Positions 63,081 to 64,000 of a stretch of 64,000 nt of DNA are shown here, piece by piece. Position 1 is the first letter of the stretch, and the number at the start of each line of letters is the position of its first letter. This stretch comes from Emydura subglobosa. Taxonomy: Eukaryota; Chordata; Testudines; Chelidae. The stretch spans positions 6,860,844 through 6,924,843 of the forward strand of contig ML679960.1 of NCBI GenBank assembly GCA_007922225.1, in the 5' to 3' direction. The position numbers and the translations under genes were made by a program. The notes beneath the pieces were generated by a model. That model saw only the letters and a program-made list of their open reading frames with translations, made no database searches and was not told where the DNA came from.

Positions 63081-63364
63081 GAGTATAACTACACTGCAAG
63101 TAAAGGGCTGATTGTAACATGGGTAGATATATCTATGCTAGCTTTAATCTAGTTAGCATGGGTAACAGTAGTAGTGTAAATATGGTTGCATGGGCACAGC
63201 TGGTAGCCAGGCTCTCCATTGGGCCTGTCCTCCAGTTGCTAGCCTGTACTGAAGCCTGTCCCATCTACCCTACTAATGTTGTCCACATTATAACTGGATT
63301 AAAGTTAGCGTTTGTATGCCTGCCCACACTACAATCACATCTTCACTTGCAGTGTAGACATACC
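63081..63364. mobile_element. MITE with ~24-nt terminal inverted repeats
   Basis: The left end gagtataactacactgcaag (63081-63100, continuing taaag) and the right end cacttgcagtgtagacatac (63344-63363) are inverted repeats sharing ctacactgcaagt(a/g)aag. The interior has ctagctttaatctagttagc near 63136, like the arms of 47820-48090. No frame. Confidence 0.75.
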
Positions 63365-64000
63365 CCTTATCAAGGAATTAACTTAGGGTCAAATTAAGGT
63401 AACTTGATATAAACCAGGTTTAAACTGAATTCAGTGTGTCTAGGCAAGGTTTTGCCCCTGTTACCTAAACTGGTTTTTAAAACTGATTTCAAGCTGAATC
63501 AGTGCAACTTGCAACATATTTATCTATTTTGATTTTAAAAAATAGAAAGATGCCTATCCTAGGCTCTAGGCACTCTAGCACATCATTAATAATGCTTTAA
63601 AATCCCAGCAGCATTAAAGTAATCCTTACAGCAGAAGCTCAGCCTACATAATTTTCTTTCCATTGTAGTATAGACAATGTCTTAGTCTGAAAATACACTG
63701 TTCTTTGTACAGGAAAACCAGAATCAACTGGTCACAAGTATAGGAATTTAAATTGACCAAAGCTTAGAGAAGGTAATGAAACAATGCTGAGGTTTCCTCA
63801 TTTAAAAAGAAGAAAAACAATACAGGCAAAAAGACCACTTATGAAAATACAGAATATTTTCAATTTAATGAAGAGGAAGAAGAACTTGAAGCATATATTC
63901 ACAGGCATGAAGAGATTTTTATTTAAATGCTGTTGAAGACAGTAGCAGGAGAAGATCTTTTTTTTTTTTTTTAACGCTGTTGGAAAGGGTGACACCCCAT
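63365..64000. other. Intergenic, no gene recognised
   Basis: AT-rich, with a T run near 63957-63973. Nothing else recognised up to the window edge. Confidence 0.55.

Overview
This is vertebrate nuclear DNA. It has split coding exons with GT/AG borders, long AT-rich non-coding stretches and many decayed transposable elements. The repeat mix (CR1 LINE, Penelope-like sequence, short palindromic elements, a Gypsy-type LTR element, hAT- and Harbinger-like short elements) suggests a non-avian sauropsid, most likely a turtle. The species call is inference from repeat style.

The only host gene I can support is the 3' end of IL1RAPL1 (interleukin-1 receptor accessory protein-like 1) on the + strand. 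Positions 1-7079 are intron, 7080-7250 is an internal TIR-domain exon, 7251-8540 is the last intron, and 8541-9259 is the terminal coding exon. It holds the rest of the TIR domain and the long C-terminal tail. A 3' UTR follows, with a candidate poly(A) signal at 9851. Everything after about 10.6 kb looks intergenic.

The IL1RAPL1 intron holds two Penelope-like fold-back structures (2801-3645 and 6546-6706). Each carries a motif resembling a hammerhead ribozyme core. It also holds several short palindromic repeats and a TIR element (6011-6290).

The intergenic part holds, in order: a GC-rich repeat with a perfect 29-nt inverted repeat (18917-19915); a decayed Gypsy-type retrotransposon on the minus strand with short LTRs and a primer binding site (20862-24841); a hAT-like MITE with a perfect 8-bp target duplication (33372-33553); a second TIR element (34666-35490); a Harbinger-like element with a broken Myb/SANT-type gene (36642-37514); an LTR-like block on the minus strand (about 41560-42500); a non-LTR retrotransposon split by a GC-rich insertion (49525-52530); an LTR-like block with a GC-rich insert (about 53987-55330); a GC-rich element bounded by 49-50 nt direct repeats with its own TATA box (57491-58388); a 5'-truncated CR1 (about 59798-61005); and a TIR element at 63081-63364.

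The reverse transcriptases all carry changed catalytic residues or frame breaks, so none should be active. The main value of the window is the structure of its repeats. The best candidates for something under-described are the Penelope-like fold-backs with ribozyme-like cores, the direct-repeat-bounded GC-rich element and its shared module, and the dispersed family of about 50-120 bp palindromes.
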